A stretch of DNA of 64,000 nucleotides, from NCBI RefSeq assembly GCF_007483665.1, contig NZ_ML660187.1, positions 124,001-188,000 on the forward strand. The letters are read 5' to 3'. Under the pieces are notes generated by a model. It saw nothing but the letters and a program-made list of their open reading frames with translations, was not told the origin of the DNA and did no database searches. Made by a program: the position numbers and the translations under genes. Shown piece by piece: positions 48,761-57,565 of the stretch (position 1 is the stretch's first letter; each line of letters starts with the position of its first letter). The stretch comes from Catellatospora sichuanensis (GTDB lineage: Bacteria; Actinomycetota; Actinomycetes; Mycobacteriales; Micromonosporaceae).

Positions 48761-51094
48761 ATGACGTCCGAGGCACCGCAGCAGTCCGGCTGGCCGCCGG
48801 CTGACGCAGCCGACCGCAAGAGTGGGTTCGGTCTGTTCGAGGCGCCGCCGGCGCCCGACGAGTTCCCGGTCTTCACTCCATACGGCAGCGCGCCGGAGGA
48901 GTCGTTCCCGCCGGACTCGGTCGCCGAGCAGGCCCCGCCCGCGTTCAGCGGGTTCCCGGCCGAACCCGCGGCCCCGACGGGCGACGAGGCGCCGTACGTG
49001 CCCGCCCCGGCCGTCGTGCCGATCCCCGGCGTACGCCACGAGATGTCGTCCTCGTTCGCGGCGCACGAGCCCTTCGTCACCTCGACTCCCCCCGCGGAGC
49101 CCGACTGGTCGACGCCGCCGGCGCAGCCGGACTGGGCCACGTCGCAGGACTGGTCCACCCCCGCCGAGCAGCCGTGGCAGCCCGAGCCCGCCGCCGAGCA
49201 GCCGTGGCAGGCGGCCACCACCGCCGCACCCGCCGCGGAGCAGGTCTGGCCGGACTACTCCGACTTCGGCAAGCCGCAGGAGCAGCCGCCGTCGGCACCC
49301 GCCTACGAGCCCGCGCCGGCCGAGCCGGCCAGTGCGTCGGTGTCCTGGGCCGCGTTCGCCGCCGGCGAGTCGCCCAAGCCCAGTGCCCCGTCCGGCCCGT
49401 GGACGCCGCCGCCCGCGGTCGCCGCGCTGATGGACCCCGAGCCGGAGGCCCAGGCCGCGCCGGCATACGAGCCGCCGCCCGCACCGTCCTCGTACGAGTC
49501 CTCGACGTACTCGTCGACCCCGTCGTACGAGCCCGCCGCGCCCGCCTACGAGCCGACGCCCGCGCCGTCGTACGAGCCCGCCTCGTCGTACGAGCCCGCC
49601 TCGTCGTACGAGCCGGCTTCGTCGTACGAGCCGACGCCCGCGCCGTCGTACGAGCCGGCTTCGTCGTATGAGCCGACGCCCGCGCCGTCCTACGAGCCCG
49701 CGCCGTCGTACGAGCCCGCCTCGTCGTACGAGCCCGCCTCGTCGTACGAGCCCACGCCGTCGTACGAGCCGACGCCCGCGCCGTCGTACGAGCCCGCGCC
49801 GTCGTACGAGCCCGCGCCGTCGTACGAGCCCGCCTCGTCGTACGAGCCCGCCTCGTCGTACGAGCCCACGCCGTCCTACGAGCCCGCGCCGTCCTACGAG
49901 CCGGCCGCGCCCGCGTACGAGCCGGCCGCCGCATCGGCTCCCGTGAGCCCGTCCGCCGGTCCGGTCAGTTCGCCGCCCGCGCCGACGACGCCGGTCAGCA
50001 CGCCGCCGGCCATCCCGGTCACCCCGCCGCCGGCCGTCGCGCGCGCCACCGCCGGGGTCGCCTCCGCGGCGGTGCCGACCGCGAGCCGGGTGAGTCCCGA
50101 GGACGACGTGCCTGCCGCGCCGCCCAAGGCTCAGGGTCGGGTGTACGGGTCCGCTGCGGTCTCCGCGCCTGCCGAGCCGGAGGCTCCCGCAGCCGCGCCG
50201 ATGTCGCCGCCTCCGCCGCCCGCGGCCGGTGCCGCGCGGGCCACCGCACGGGTGACCGTGCCCAGTGCCCAGCCCGTTCCGGCGGAGCCGCACGCCGCGC
50301 CGCCGATCGCCCGCTCGTCCACCGTGTACGGCGCGCCCGCCCGCCCGGCGGAGCAGTCGGCTCCGTCCGCGCCCGAGCAGGCGGGACCGCAGGGTGGCGC
50401 CCCGGCGCTGGCCCAGCGCCAGCCCCGCCAGCACACGTTCGGCGACCTGCTCCAGCCCGCCGGGGCTCCGCCGGCCGCTGCCGCACCGCCGGCCGCACCG
50501 CCGGCTCCGGCCGCCCCACCGACCAGTGTGTACGGCAGCCCGCCCGCGTCGCCGCCCCCGCCGGCGCGCGGCCCGATGCAGCCGCCGGCCCGCCCGTCCG
50601 GTCCCCCGCCCGGCGCGGGCATGGTGCCCGGCCAGCGACCGCCGATGGACTCGCCGCCGCTGGCACAGGACCAGTCGAAGTTCGACAAGTTCAAGCCCGA
50701 CGAGGCCGGCACCGGCACCGGCGCGCTCGAGATCAAGCCGGTCCGCACCGGCCGGGTGATCATCATGGTGGTCGTCGGCTGCGCGCTGCTGCTCGCCGTT
50801 GCCTTCGGTGTCCTGATCGGCGCGCAGAAGCTGCTCGGCGGCGAGGACGCGGACCCGGCGTTCGGGGTCGGCGACTGTCTCAAGCAGTCGGGCTCCGTGG
50901 CCGTCGCGGCCGCGTGCACCGAGCCGGAGACCTACAAGGTCGCCTCGGTCGGCGACAGCAAGGACGAGTGCACGGACAAGACGCAGCCGCACGTCACAGT
51001 CGCCAGCAAGGTGCTGTGCCTGGTGCCGAACTCCGCCGGCGGCGGCCAGCCGTCCACGGCACCCTCGGAGCCCGCGGCCACGCCGACCCCGTGA
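48761..51094 (+). CDS. Proline-rich single-pass protein with SYEP repeats and LppU-like C-terminal domain
   Basis: A 777-residue protein with a huge cytoplasmic, disordered N-terminus, one membrane helix at about 666-690 (VIIMVVVGCALLLAVAFGVLI) and a short extracytoplasmic domain with four cysteines (VGDCLKQ, AACTEPE, DECTDK, VLCLVP), as in LppU/SCO-type proteins of actinomycetes. Residues 254-390 are 21 tandem copies of a 6-8 residue SYEPA/SYEPT unit; the following 250 residues are Pro/Ala-rich. The ATG at 48761 follows GAGGGAGG about nine bases upstream. Role unknown; phosphorylatable Tyr and Ser in the repeats suggest a signalling or scaffold function (inference). Confidence 0.85.
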   Translation: MTSEAPQQSGWPPADAADRKSGFGLFEAPPAPDEFPVFTPYGSAPEESFPPDSVAEQAPPAFSGFPAEPAAPTGDEAPYVPAPAVVPIPGVRHEMSSSFAAHEPFVTSTPPAEPDWSTPPAQPDWATSQDWSTPAEQPWQPEPAAEQPWQAATTAAPAAEQVWPDYSDFGKPQEQPPSAPAYEPAPAEPASASVSWAAFAAGESPKPSAPSGPWTPPPAVAALMDPEPEAQAAPAYEPPPAPSSYESSTYSSTPSYEPAAPAYEPTPAPSYEPASSYEPASSYEPASSYEPTPAPSYEPASSYEPTPAPSYEPAPSYEPASSYEPASSYEPTPSYEPTPAPSYEPAPSYEPAPSYEPASSYEPASSYEPTPSYEPAPSYEPAAPAYEPAAASAPVSPSAGPVSSPPAPTTPVSTPPAIPVTPPPAVARATAGVASAAVPTASRVSPEDDVPAAPPKAQGRVYGSAAVSAPAEPEAPAAAPMSPPPPPAAGAARATARVTVPSAQPVPAEPHAAPPIARSSTVYGAPARPAEQSAPSAPEQAGPQGGAPALAQRQPRQHTFGDLLQPAGAPPAAAAPPAAPPAPAAPPTSVYGSPPASPPPPARGPMQPPARPSGPPPGAGMVPGQRPPMDSPPLAQDQSKFDKFKPDEAGTGTGALEIKPVRTGRVIIMVVVGCALLLAVAFGVLIGAQKLLGGEDADPAFGVGDCLKQSGSVAVAAACTEPETYKVASVGDSKDECTDKTQPHVTVASKVLCLVPNSAGGGQPSTAPSEPAATPTP
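49522..49932 (+). repeat. Tandem coding repeat, 21 SYEP-type units
   Basis: An 18-24 bp unit around TCGTACGAGCC is repeated 21 times in one frame. Unit types SYEPAS, SYEPAP, SYEPTP and SYEPTPAP alternate, and blocks of several units are themselves repeated, which points to expansion by slippage or unequal crossing-over. Confidence 0.9.
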
Positions 51095-51118
51095 CACCGC
51101 CTCACCTGTAAGTGATGA

Positions 51119-51154
51119 AAGGCCCTGTGGTGCTGACCACAGGGCCTTCTATTT
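51119..51154 (+). terminator. Terminator after the SYEP-repeat gene
   Basis: A 13-bp stem AAGGCCCTGTGGT / ACCACAGGGCCTT (51119-51131 with 51136-51148) is followed by CTATTT. Confidence 0.85.
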
Positions 51155-51193
51155 CGTTCGCGTGACGTCACACCCGGACACCAGACTGGGCGC

Positions 51194-52477
51194 ATGTTGC
51201 GCGACGCCCTGCCCGCGAGGCCCGAAGCACGCCGGATGCTCGTCGGCACCCTCTTCTCCTCGCTGGGCCGAGGGCTGACGCTGCCGTTCCTGTTCATCTA
51301 TCTCACCGATGTGCGCCATCTGTCCGGCACCACGGTGGGCCTGCTCATCGGCTGGTTCGGCCTGCTCACCCTGGCCGCCTCGCCGGTGTCGGGCACGCTG
51401 GTCGACCGGTTCGGCGCGCGCCGGGTGGTCATGCCCGCACTGCTGATCGAGGCGGTCGGCGTCGGCTCGCTGGCGCTGGTCGGCAACGCCTGGCAGGCCG
51501 CCGCGGCGCTGACGCTGAGCGGTCTGGGCGCCTCGACGATCTGGGCGGGCCAGAACACCATCCTGACCTCGATCACCGGCGAGCAGGAGCGGCAGCGGGT
51601 CTTCGGCCTGCAGTTCGCGCTGCTCAACCTCGGCATCGGCATCGGCTCGGCGACCGCCGGCAGCATCGTGGACACCGCCCGGCCGGGCACCTTCCAGCTG
51701 ATCTACCTGCTGGACATGCTCTGCTACGCCGGGCCGTTCGTGATCATGATGACCATGCCGGGGGTCGGACGCCGGCTGGTGGAGAAGCCGACCCTGAACG
51801 CGAGCGGCCGTAAGCGGGGATACGCCGAGGTGCTGCGGCACAAGCCGTTCCGCCGTCTGACGATCTTCAGTGTGCTGCTCACCGTGTCCGGATACGCCCA
51901 GCTGGAGGTCGGCTTCACCGGCTTCGCGACCAAGGTCGCGGGCGTCACCCCGCAGATCATCGGGTACGCCTTCACCGCCAACACGATCGTGATCGTGCTG
52001 GCACAGCTGCTCGTCATCAAGAAGCTCCAGGGGCGCAGCCGCACCCGGGCCCTGGCCGCGGTCGGCGCCGTGTTCGGCGTCGCCTGGCTGGTGCTCGGCC
52101 TGGCCGGCTACGTCGACGGCAGCAACGCCGTGCTCAGCGCGGTGATCGTGATCCTGTTCGGCGCTGTCTTCGCGGTCGGCGAGACGATGCTGTCCCCGGT
52201 CAGCCCCGCCCTCGTCAACGTGCTCGCCACGGACGAGCTGCGCGGCCGCTACAACGCGCTCTCCTCGATGGTGTGGGGCATATCTGCGATCGTCGCGCCG
52301 GTCAGCGCCGGCCCGCTGCTCGGCGCGGGGCTCGGTGGCGTATGGATCGCGCTGGTCACCGTGGGCACGCTCGTCGCCTCGGTGGTGGCCCTCTCGCTGC
52401 GCAAGCTGATCACGCCGGAGCAGGACGGCCGCGCCGTCGGACCGGTGCCCGTGGTGCCGGCACCCGCGCTGGTCTGA
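51194..52477 (+). CDS. MFS transporter
   Basis: A 427-residue major facilitator with 12 helices and a central loop. The first cytoplasmic loop motif is present as GTLVDRFGARRVV (G-x3-D-R-x-G-x-R-R). Helix 4 contains ASTIWAGQNTILTSI, and residues 205-225 form the basic middle loop. The sequence gives no reliable hint of substrate; drug-efflux-like families share this pattern. ATG at 51194 has no clear ribosome-binding site. A palindrome GTGACGTCAC lies about 22 bp upstream. The next gene starts 50 bp later on the same strand. Confidence 0.93.
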   Translation: MLRDALPARPEARRMLVGTLFSSLGRGLTLPFLFIYLTDVRHLSGTTVGLLIGWFGLLTLAASPVSGTLVDRFGARRVVMPALLIEAVGVGSLALVGNAWQAAAALTLSGLGASTIWAGQNTILTSITGEQERQRVFGLQFALLNLGIGIGSATAGSIVDTARPGTFQLIYLLDMLCYAGPFVIMMTMPGVGRRLVEKPTLNASGRKRGYAEVLRHKPFRRLTIFSVLLTVSGYAQLEVGFTGFATKVAGVTPQIIGYAFTANTIVIVLAQLLVIKKLQGRSRTRALAAVGAVFGVAWLVLGLAGYVDGSNAVLSAVIVILFGAVFAVGETMLSPVSPALVNVLATDELRGRYNALSSMVWGISAIVAPVSAGPLLGAGLGGVWIALVTVGTLVASVVALSLRKLITPEQDGRAVGPVPVVPAPALV

Positions 52478-52549
52478 TCCGCGGCGGCGGTACGCCACGT
52501 CACACCATGCCCCCGAGGCGCGCGCAGCATGATCGGGCAGAATGGCGTG

Positions 52550-54355
52550 ATGCGGGTACGGGCGCCGGAGCTGCGCGGACGAGGCTGGTTGAACACCGGC
52601 GGCAAGGACCTCAAGCTGGCCGACCTGCGCGGCCGAATCTTGATCCTGGATTTTTGGACCTTCTGCTGCATCAACTGCCTGCACGTGCTCGACGAGCTGC
52701 GCCCGCTCGAGGAGAAGTACGCCGACGTACTGGTGATCATCGGGGTGCACTCGCCGAAGTTCGAGCACGAGCGCGACCCGGTCGCGCTGGCCGCGGCGGT
52801 CGAGCGCTACGGCGTGGACCACCCGGTGCTCGACGACCCGACCATGGACATGTGGCAGCAGTACGCGGCCAAGGCCTGGCCGACCCTGTCGGTGGTCGAC
52901 CCCGAGGGTTACGTGGTGGCGTCGATGGCCGGCGAGGGCCACGCCGAAGGGCTGCGCCGGCTGATCGACCAGCTGATCGCCGAGCACGAGGCGAAGGGCA
53001 CGCTGCACCGCGGCGACGGCCCGTTCGTGCCTCCGCCGCCGAGTGACTCCCTGCTGCGCTTCCCGGGCAAGGCGCTGCCGCTGCCCGACGGCACCGTGCT
53101 CGTCTCCGACTCGGCCCGGCACAGCCTGGCCGTGCTCGACCAGGACCTGTCGGCGGTGCTGCGGCGCGTCGGCACGGGCGGGCGCGGGCGGGCCGACGGC
53201 GGCCCCGCCGAGGCGAACTTCTCCGAGCCGCAGGGCATGTGCCTGCTGCCGCCCGACGTCGCGACTCTGGTCGGCTACGACGTCGTCGTCGCGGACACGG
53301 TGAACCACCTGCTGCGCGGCGTACGCCTGAGCGACCTGACCGTGACCACGGTGGCCGGCACCGGTCGGCAGTGGCGGTCCAGCCTGGACGACCATGCTCA
53401 CGACGCCCGCTCCATGGACCTGTCCTCACCGTGGGACGTCGCCTGGTACGACGGCAAGGTGATCGTCGCCATGGCGGGCACGCACACGCTGTGGTGGTTC
53501 GACCCGGCCAAGCGGACCGTCGGCCGGTACGCGGGCACCACCGTCGAGGCGCTGCGCGACGGCGCGCTCGACCAGGTGTGGATGGCCCAGCCGTCCGGCC
53601 TGTCCACCTCGCCCGACGGCCACCGGCTGTGGCTGGCCGACTCGGAGACCAGCGCACTGCGCTGGATCGAGGACGGGCGGATGCACACAGCGGTCGGGCA
53701 GGGCCTGTTCGATTTCGGGCATGTGGACGGCCCCGCCGACCAGGCGCTGCTTCAGCACCCGCTGGGCGTGTGCGCGCTGCCCGACGGCTCGGTGCTGATC
53801 GCCGACACGTACAACGGCGCGATCCGGCGCTGGCAGGACGGCGCGGTGTCCACCGTCGACAGCGGTCTGGCCGAGCCGAGCGACGTGGTGCTCGGCGCGG
53901 ACGGCAGCGTGATCGTGGTCGAATCGGCCGCACACCGGCTGGTCCGGCTCGCCCCTGCAGCGGCCGGGCTCGTGGACGGCGGCCGGCACAAGGTTGAGCG
54001 GCCACCGTCGCCGCTGGCGCCGGGCACGGTCACACTGGACGTCATCTTCACGCCCGCGCCGGGCCAGAAGCTGGACCGCAGCTTCGGCGACCCGACCCGG
54101 CTGGAGGTGTCCGCCTCGCCCGCCGAGCTGCTGCTGGAGGGTGCCGGCGTGACCACCGACCTGTACCGCAAGCTGGTCCTCAACCCGAACGTGCCGCAGG
54201 GCGTGCTCCAGGTCGTGGCGCAGGCGGCGACCTGCGACGCCGACGCCGAGTTCCCGGCCTGCCACCTCACCCGCCAGGACTGGGGCGTCCCCATCGTCAT
54301 CACCCCCGACGGCCCCGACCGCCTCCCCCTCATCCTCCGCGGCCTCGACTCCTGA
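52550..54355 (+). CDS. Thioredoxin-like/NHL-repeat fusion protein (NHLRC2-like)
   Basis: A cytosolic protein of about 600 residues. The N-terminal 150 residues form a TlpA/AhpC-like thioredoxin fold with FWTFCCINCLHVLDEL; the motif is Cys-Cys-x2-Cys, as in NHLRC2. From residue 165 a six-bladed NHL/YWTD-like beta-propeller follows: KALPLPDGTVLVSDSARHSL, SEPQGMCLLP, YDVVVADTVNHLLRGV, QPSGLSTSPDG and ADTYNGAIRRW are blade motifs. The last 100 residues are another beta domain. ATG at 52550 (MRVRAPEL) or ATG at 52529 could be the start. Partners and substrate are unknown. Confidence 0.9.
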   Translation: MRVRAPELRGRGWLNTGGKDLKLADLRGRILILDFWTFCCINCLHVLDELRPLEEKYADVLVIIGVHSPKFEHERDPVALAAAVERYGVDHPVLDDPTMDMWQQYAAKAWPTLSVVDPEGYVVASMAGEGHAEGLRRLIDQLIAEHEAKGTLHRGDGPFVPPPPSDSLLRFPGKALPLPDGTVLVSDSARHSLAVLDQDLSAVLRRVGTGGRGRADGGPAEANFSEPQGMCLLPPDVATLVGYDVVVADTVNHLLRGVRLSDLTVTTVAGTGRQWRSSLDDHAHDARSMDLSSPWDVAWYDGKVIVAMAGTHTLWWFDPAKRTVGRYAGTTVEALRDGALDQVWMAQPSGLSTSPDGHRLWLADSETSALRWIEDGRMHTAVGQGLFDFGHVDGPADQALLQHPLGVCALPDGSVLIADTYNGAIRRWQDGAVSTVDSGLAEPSDVVLGADGSVIVVESAAHRLVRLAPAAAGLVDGGRHKVERPPSPLAPGTVTLDVIFTPAPGQKLDRSFGDPTRLEVSASPAELLLEGAGVTTDLYRKLVLNPNVPQGVLQVVAQAATCDADAEFPACHLTRQDWGVPIVITPDGPDRLPLILRGLDS

Positions 54356-54400
54356 CCCACCCCGCCCGACCCGACCCGGCCAAGATCGTGCCGGGCGGGT

Positions 54401-55135
54401 TCAGGGGAGGAAGGGGCGGAGGGGGACGTCGGCGTATTGGAGGGCTTCGCGGACGGCGCGGGCCAGGGCGACCGCGCCGGGGGTGTCGCCGTGCAGGCAG
54501 ATGGAGTCCACGGCGTGCGGCAGCACGGTGCCGTCCAGCGCGATGACCCGCTGGTCCACCGCCATCAGCAGCGCGCGGGCCACCACCTCCTCCTGGTCGG
54601 TGATGACCGCGCCGGGCTTGCCGCGCGGAAGCAGCGTGCCGTCGGCCCGGTAGGCACGGTCGGCGAAGCCCTCCGCGTAGACCGGCACCACTGCGTCCCC
54701 GGCCGCGGTCGCCAGCGGCGAGCCGGGCGCGCACAGCACCGGCAGCCCGGTGGCCAACGCCGCCTCGACGATCGCGTCGATGTGCGCGGTCGCGTGGTAG
54801 AGCGCACCGTGGGGTTTGAGGTATCGCACCCGGGTGCCCTCGGTCGCGGCCAGCGCCTGCAGCGCCCCGACCTGGTAGATGATCTCGTCGCGGAGCTGGC
54901 CGAGGTCGTACTCGATGAATCTGCGGCCGAAGCCGGCCAGGTCGCGGTAGCCGACCTGCGCGCCCACGGCCACACCCTGCCGGGCGGCCAGCTCGCAGGT
55001 GCGGCGCATGGTCGCCGCGTCCCCGGCGTGGAAGCCGCAGGCGACGTTGGCGCTGGTCACCACGTCGAGGAGGGCCTCGTCGTCACCGAGCTCCCAGCGG
55101 CCGAAACCCTCGCCGAGATCAGCGTTGAGATCCAT
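54401..55135 (-). CDS. pxpA: 5-Oxoprolinase subunit PxpA
   Basis: A 244-residue LamB/YcsF-family subunit of the ATP-dependent 5-oxoprolinase, which opens pyroglutamate to glutamate. The start MDLNADLGEGFGRWELGDD is the family signature; other marks are NVACGFHAGD, GAQVGYRDLAGFGRR, KPHGALYH and DSICLHGDTPGA, with His and Asp residues suited to metal binding. Its 5' end overlaps pxpC by 17 bp. Together with pxpB and pxpC it forms a complete operon in the order B-C-A. Confidence 0.96.
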   Translation of the reverse strand: MDLNADLGEGFGRWELGDDEALLDVVTSANVACGFHAGDAATMRRTCELAARQGVAVGAQVGYRDLAGFGRRFIEYDLGQLRDEIIYQVGALQALAATEGTRVRYLKPHGALYHATAHIDAIVEAALATGLPVLCAPGSPLATAAGDAVVPVYAEGFADRAYRADGTLLPRGKPGAVITDQEEVVARALLMAVDQRVIALDGTVLPHAVDSICLHGDTPGAVALARAVREALQYADVPLRPFLP

Positions 55136-56069
55136 GGAACACCACCCTAGTGCCTGGACGCGCCTGCGCGAGGAGCCCGAGATCGGCGGGATGGACCACC
55201 CCGACGACCGGGTAGCCGCCCGTGGTCGGGTGATCGGCTAGGAACACCAGCGGCCGGCCGTCGCCGGGCACCTGGATCGCCCCGGCCAGTAGCCCTTCGC
55301 TCGGCAGCTCGCCGGGCACCGCGCGGGCCAGCGGCGGCCCGTCCAGCCGCACCCCGATCCGGTCGCCCTGCCCCACCGTGTAGCCGTTTCGCAGCAGCTC
55401 GCCGGGGTCGGCGAACCAGTCGTCCCGCGGCCCGAGCCGCACCCGCAGCCTGATCTCGCTGCCCGGTGCGGTCGCCGGCACGAAGTCGACCGTGGACGGC
55501 TCCGCCCCGCTCACCGGACCGGGCGCGCCGAGGCCGCCGGACCCTGGGTGGTCCCCCGAGGGTTCCCCGAGGTCGGATGCCGCAGGAGACTTCATCTCCT
55601 CGACACCGCGGCGTGCCCGGCCGACCGGCAGGGCGCGGCCCACGCGCAGCGGATCGGGGCCGATGCCGGAGAGCGTGTCGGTGCTGCGCGAGCCCAGCAC
55701 GGGTGCGACCGCGATGCCGCCGGACACGGCCAGGTAGCTGCGGATGCCGTGGAGGGGGAGTCCGATCTCGAGGCGGGAACCCGCGGGCAGTCCGAACGCG
55801 ACCCCGTACGGCGCCGGACGGCCGTCGACCGACAGCGGTGCGGGCGCGCCGGTGAGGGCGCACCAGACGGACGCGTGCGCCCGCAGGACCGCGCCGCCGT
55901 AGGTGAACTCGATCCCCGCGCAGCTCTCCGGGTTGCCGACGAGGCGATTGGCCAGCCGCAGCGCCGCGCCGTCGAGCGCGCCGGACCGGGACACCCCGAG
56001 CTCGGCGTAGCCGACCCGGCCCAGGTCCTGCACGGTCGCCAGCGGCCCCGGCACCAGCACCTCAAGCAT
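55119..56069 (-). CDS. pxpC: 5-Oxoprolinase subunit PxpC (KipA-like)
   Basis: A 316-residue subunit of the biotin-dependent carboxyltransferase-like family. Signature segments are GPLATVQDLGRVGYAELGVSRSGALD at the N-terminus, AGIEFTYGGAVLRA, LPLHGIRSYLAVSGGI and LGSRSTDTLSGIG, with SEGLLAGAIQVPGDGRPLVFLADHPTTGGYPVVG near the C-terminus, cited by segments. An insert of some 30 residues rich in Ser, Gly and Pro (about 150-185) interrupts the usual domain and looks like a local addition. It overlaps pxpB by 8 bp and pxpA by 17 bp. Confidence 0.95.
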   Translation of the reverse strand: MLEVLVPGPLATVQDLGRVGYAELGVSRSGALDGAALRLANRLVGNPESCAGIEFTYGGAVLRAHASVWCALTGAPAPLSVDGRPAPYGVAFGLPAGSRLEIGLPLHGIRSYLAVSGGIAVAPVLGSRSTDTLSGIGPDPLRVGRALPVGRARRGVEEMKSPAASDLGEPSGDHPGSGGLGAPGPVSGAEPSTVDFVPATAPGSEIRLRVRLGPRDDWFADPGELLRNGYTVGQGDRIGVRLDGPPLARAVPGELPSEGLLAGAIQVPGDGRPLVFLADHPTTGGYPVVGVVHPADLGLLAQARPGTRVVFHGSQR

Positions 56070-56640
56070 CGACGAACCTCACCAGCGTGCCCGGCGCGAG
56101 CAGCGCGGGCGACTCCCGGTCGAGATCGAACAGGACCAGTTCGGTGCGGCCGACCAGCTGCCAGCCGCCGGGCGAGCTGCGCGGATAGATTCCGGCGTAC
56201 GGCCCCGCGAGCGCGACGGACCCCGCCGGCACCCGGGCCCGCGGGCTGGCCAGCCGAGGCAGCCACCGCCGCTCGGGCAGCCCGGTCAGGTAGCCGAATC
56301 CGGGCGCGAACCCGCAGAACGCGACCGTGAACTCGGTCTCCCGGAGCACCCTCGCCGGATCGGCCTGCCAGGCCGCCGCGACGGCGTCATGGTCGGGCCC
56401 GTCCCAGTGCACCGGCACGTCCAGGCGTTGAGGCGGCGCAGGCGGCGCGGCCGCGGGCGCGAAGTCGGCCCAGTGCGGCTCGCCCCGCACCCCGCGCAGC
56501 AGCACGGTGCGGGCTGCGGGCACGATCTCCTCGCAGGTGAGTTCGCCGCGCTCGCGGGCCGCCCGCAGCGCACGGAACCACGCCGCCGGGTCGTCGACCT
56601 CCAGCAGCAAACCGTCCCAGCCGTACCTCCTGACCAGCAC
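56062..56640 (-). CDS. pxpB: 5-Oxoprolinase subunit PxpB (KipI-like)
   Basis: A 192-residue subunit of 5-oxoprolinase, also known as the kinase inhibitor KipI fold. Marks are VTVAFCGFAPGFGYLTGLP (seen here as FTVAFCGFAPGFGYL), RVPAGSVALAGPYAGIYPRSSPGGWQLVGRT and a final LLAPGTLVRF, cited by segments. The N-terminal domain is somewhat shorter than in Bacillus. GTG at 56640 is chosen; it has no ribosome-binding site, but TAACAT seven bases upstream could be a -10 box of a leaderless transcript. It is the first gene of the pxpBCA operon, divergent from trhA-like. Confidence 0.92.
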   Translation of the reverse strand: MLVRRYGWDGLLLEVDDPAAWFRALRAARERGELTCEEIVPAARTVLLRGVRGEPHWADFAPAAAPPAPPQRLDVPVHWDGPDHDAVAAAWQADPARVLRETEFTVAFCGFAPGFGYLTGLPERRWLPRLASPRARVPAGSVALAGPYAGIYPRSSPGGWQLVGRTELVLFDLDRESPALLAPGTLVRFVDA

Positions 56641-56711
56641 GACGCAGATGTTACCGGCCTCACCCCCGCAGGCTACGCACCAGTAACCTACGGTGCCGTA
56701 GCCTAGAGGGC

Positions 56712-57392
56712 ATGAATGGCACGGCCACTCCGCAACGTCTGCGTCCCGTCGACATCGGCAAGCCGCGGATGCGCGGCTGGCTGCACGCGTACGCCTTCTT
56801 CGTCGCGCTGGTCTGCGGCATCGTCCTGGTGTCCATCGCCGCGTTCCGGCCCGGCAGCACACCCGTGCTCAGCGTGGCGGTCTACAGCCTCACCGTGTGC
56901 GGGCTGTTCGGTGTCAGCGGGCTCTACCACCGGCGGGTCTGGAGCGAACGCGGCTACCAGACCATGCGGCGCCTCGACCACGCCATGATCTTCATCTTCA
57001 TCGCAGGCACGTACACGCCGTTCTGCCTGCTCCTGCTGCCGTCCGGGAAGGCCGTACTGCTGCTGTCGCTGGTCTGGGCGGGCGCGCTCGGCGGCGCGGC
57101 GATGTCGCTGATCTGGCCGCACGCGCCGCGCTGGGTGTCCGCGCCGCTGTACCTCGCCCTGGGCTGGGTCGCCGTCGCCGTGCTGCCCGACATCCTGCAC
57201 AACGGCGGCGTCACCGCGCTGGTCCTGCTCATGGTCGGCGGCCTGACCTACAGCGTCGGCGCCGTCTTCTACGCCCTGCGCCGCCCCAACCCCTGGCCCA
57301 CCGTCTTCGGCCACCACGAGTTCTTCCACGCCTGCACCCTCGTCGCCGCCATCTCCCACCACATAGCCATCTACTTCGCCCTCTTCGCCTGA
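56712..57392 (+). CDS. trhA: TrhA/hemolysin III family membrane protein
   Basis: A 226-residue protein of the PAQR-like hemolysin III family with seven helices. Conserved metal-site residues appear as SGLYHRRVW with His near 73, the RLDHAMIFIFIAGTYTPFCL segment near 90, and FGHHEFFHACTLVAAISHHIAIY at the C-terminus, cited by segments. Homologues in Bacillus and E. coli are linked to membrane-energy homeostasis with long-chain lipids, and haemolysis is not established for actinobacterial members. ATG at 56712 follows AGAGGGC. A palindrome CTACGGTGCCGTAG lies 10 bp upstream, between this gene and pxpB. Confidence 0.92.
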   Translation: MNGTATPQRLRPVDIGKPRMRGWLHAYAFFVALVCGIVLVSIAAFRPGSTPVLSVAVYSLTVCGLFGVSGLYHRRVWSERGYQTMRRLDHAMIFIFIAGTYTPFCLLLLPSGKAVLLLSLVWAGALGGAAMSLIWPHAPRWVSAPLYLALGWVAVAVLPDILHNGGVTALVLLMVGGLTYSVGAVFYALRRPNPWPTVFGHHEFFHACTLVAAISHHIAIYFALFA

Positions 57393-57444
57393 CCCCACCC
57401 CGCCCCGCCCCACGAGCCGCCCGCCCTCCCCCGCCCCTCCGCCG

Positions 57445-57507
57445 CGCAACTCTTGAAGAGTCGCGCCTTCTGAGGGCCGCTGAGGCCGCGACTCTTTAAG
57501 AGTTGCG
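57445..57507. repeat. Long REP-like inverted repeat
   Basis: Two 21-base arms (57445-57465 and 57487-57507) built on AACTCTT-AAGAGT pair with a single mismatch around a 21-base loop. Each arm is itself partly palindromic. It lies between the convergent trhA and sixA genes and has no T-run. Confidence 0.8.
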
Positions 57508-57565
57508 GCAGGTGCGAGGGCGCGCCGCGGCGTGGCGCAGGCGTGGGCGCGGCGCGTGGGCGGGG

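Noticed and set aside
48302-51097. A 931-codon frame antisense to the SYEP-repeat gene
   Set aside because: It is built of Arg/Gly low complexity produced by the complementary strand of the Pro/Ala repeats and lacks a ribosome-binding site.
51163-51173. GTGACGTCAC palindrome before the MFS gene as a CRP site
   Set aside because: The half-sites are only two bases apart, whereas CRP-type sites need six.
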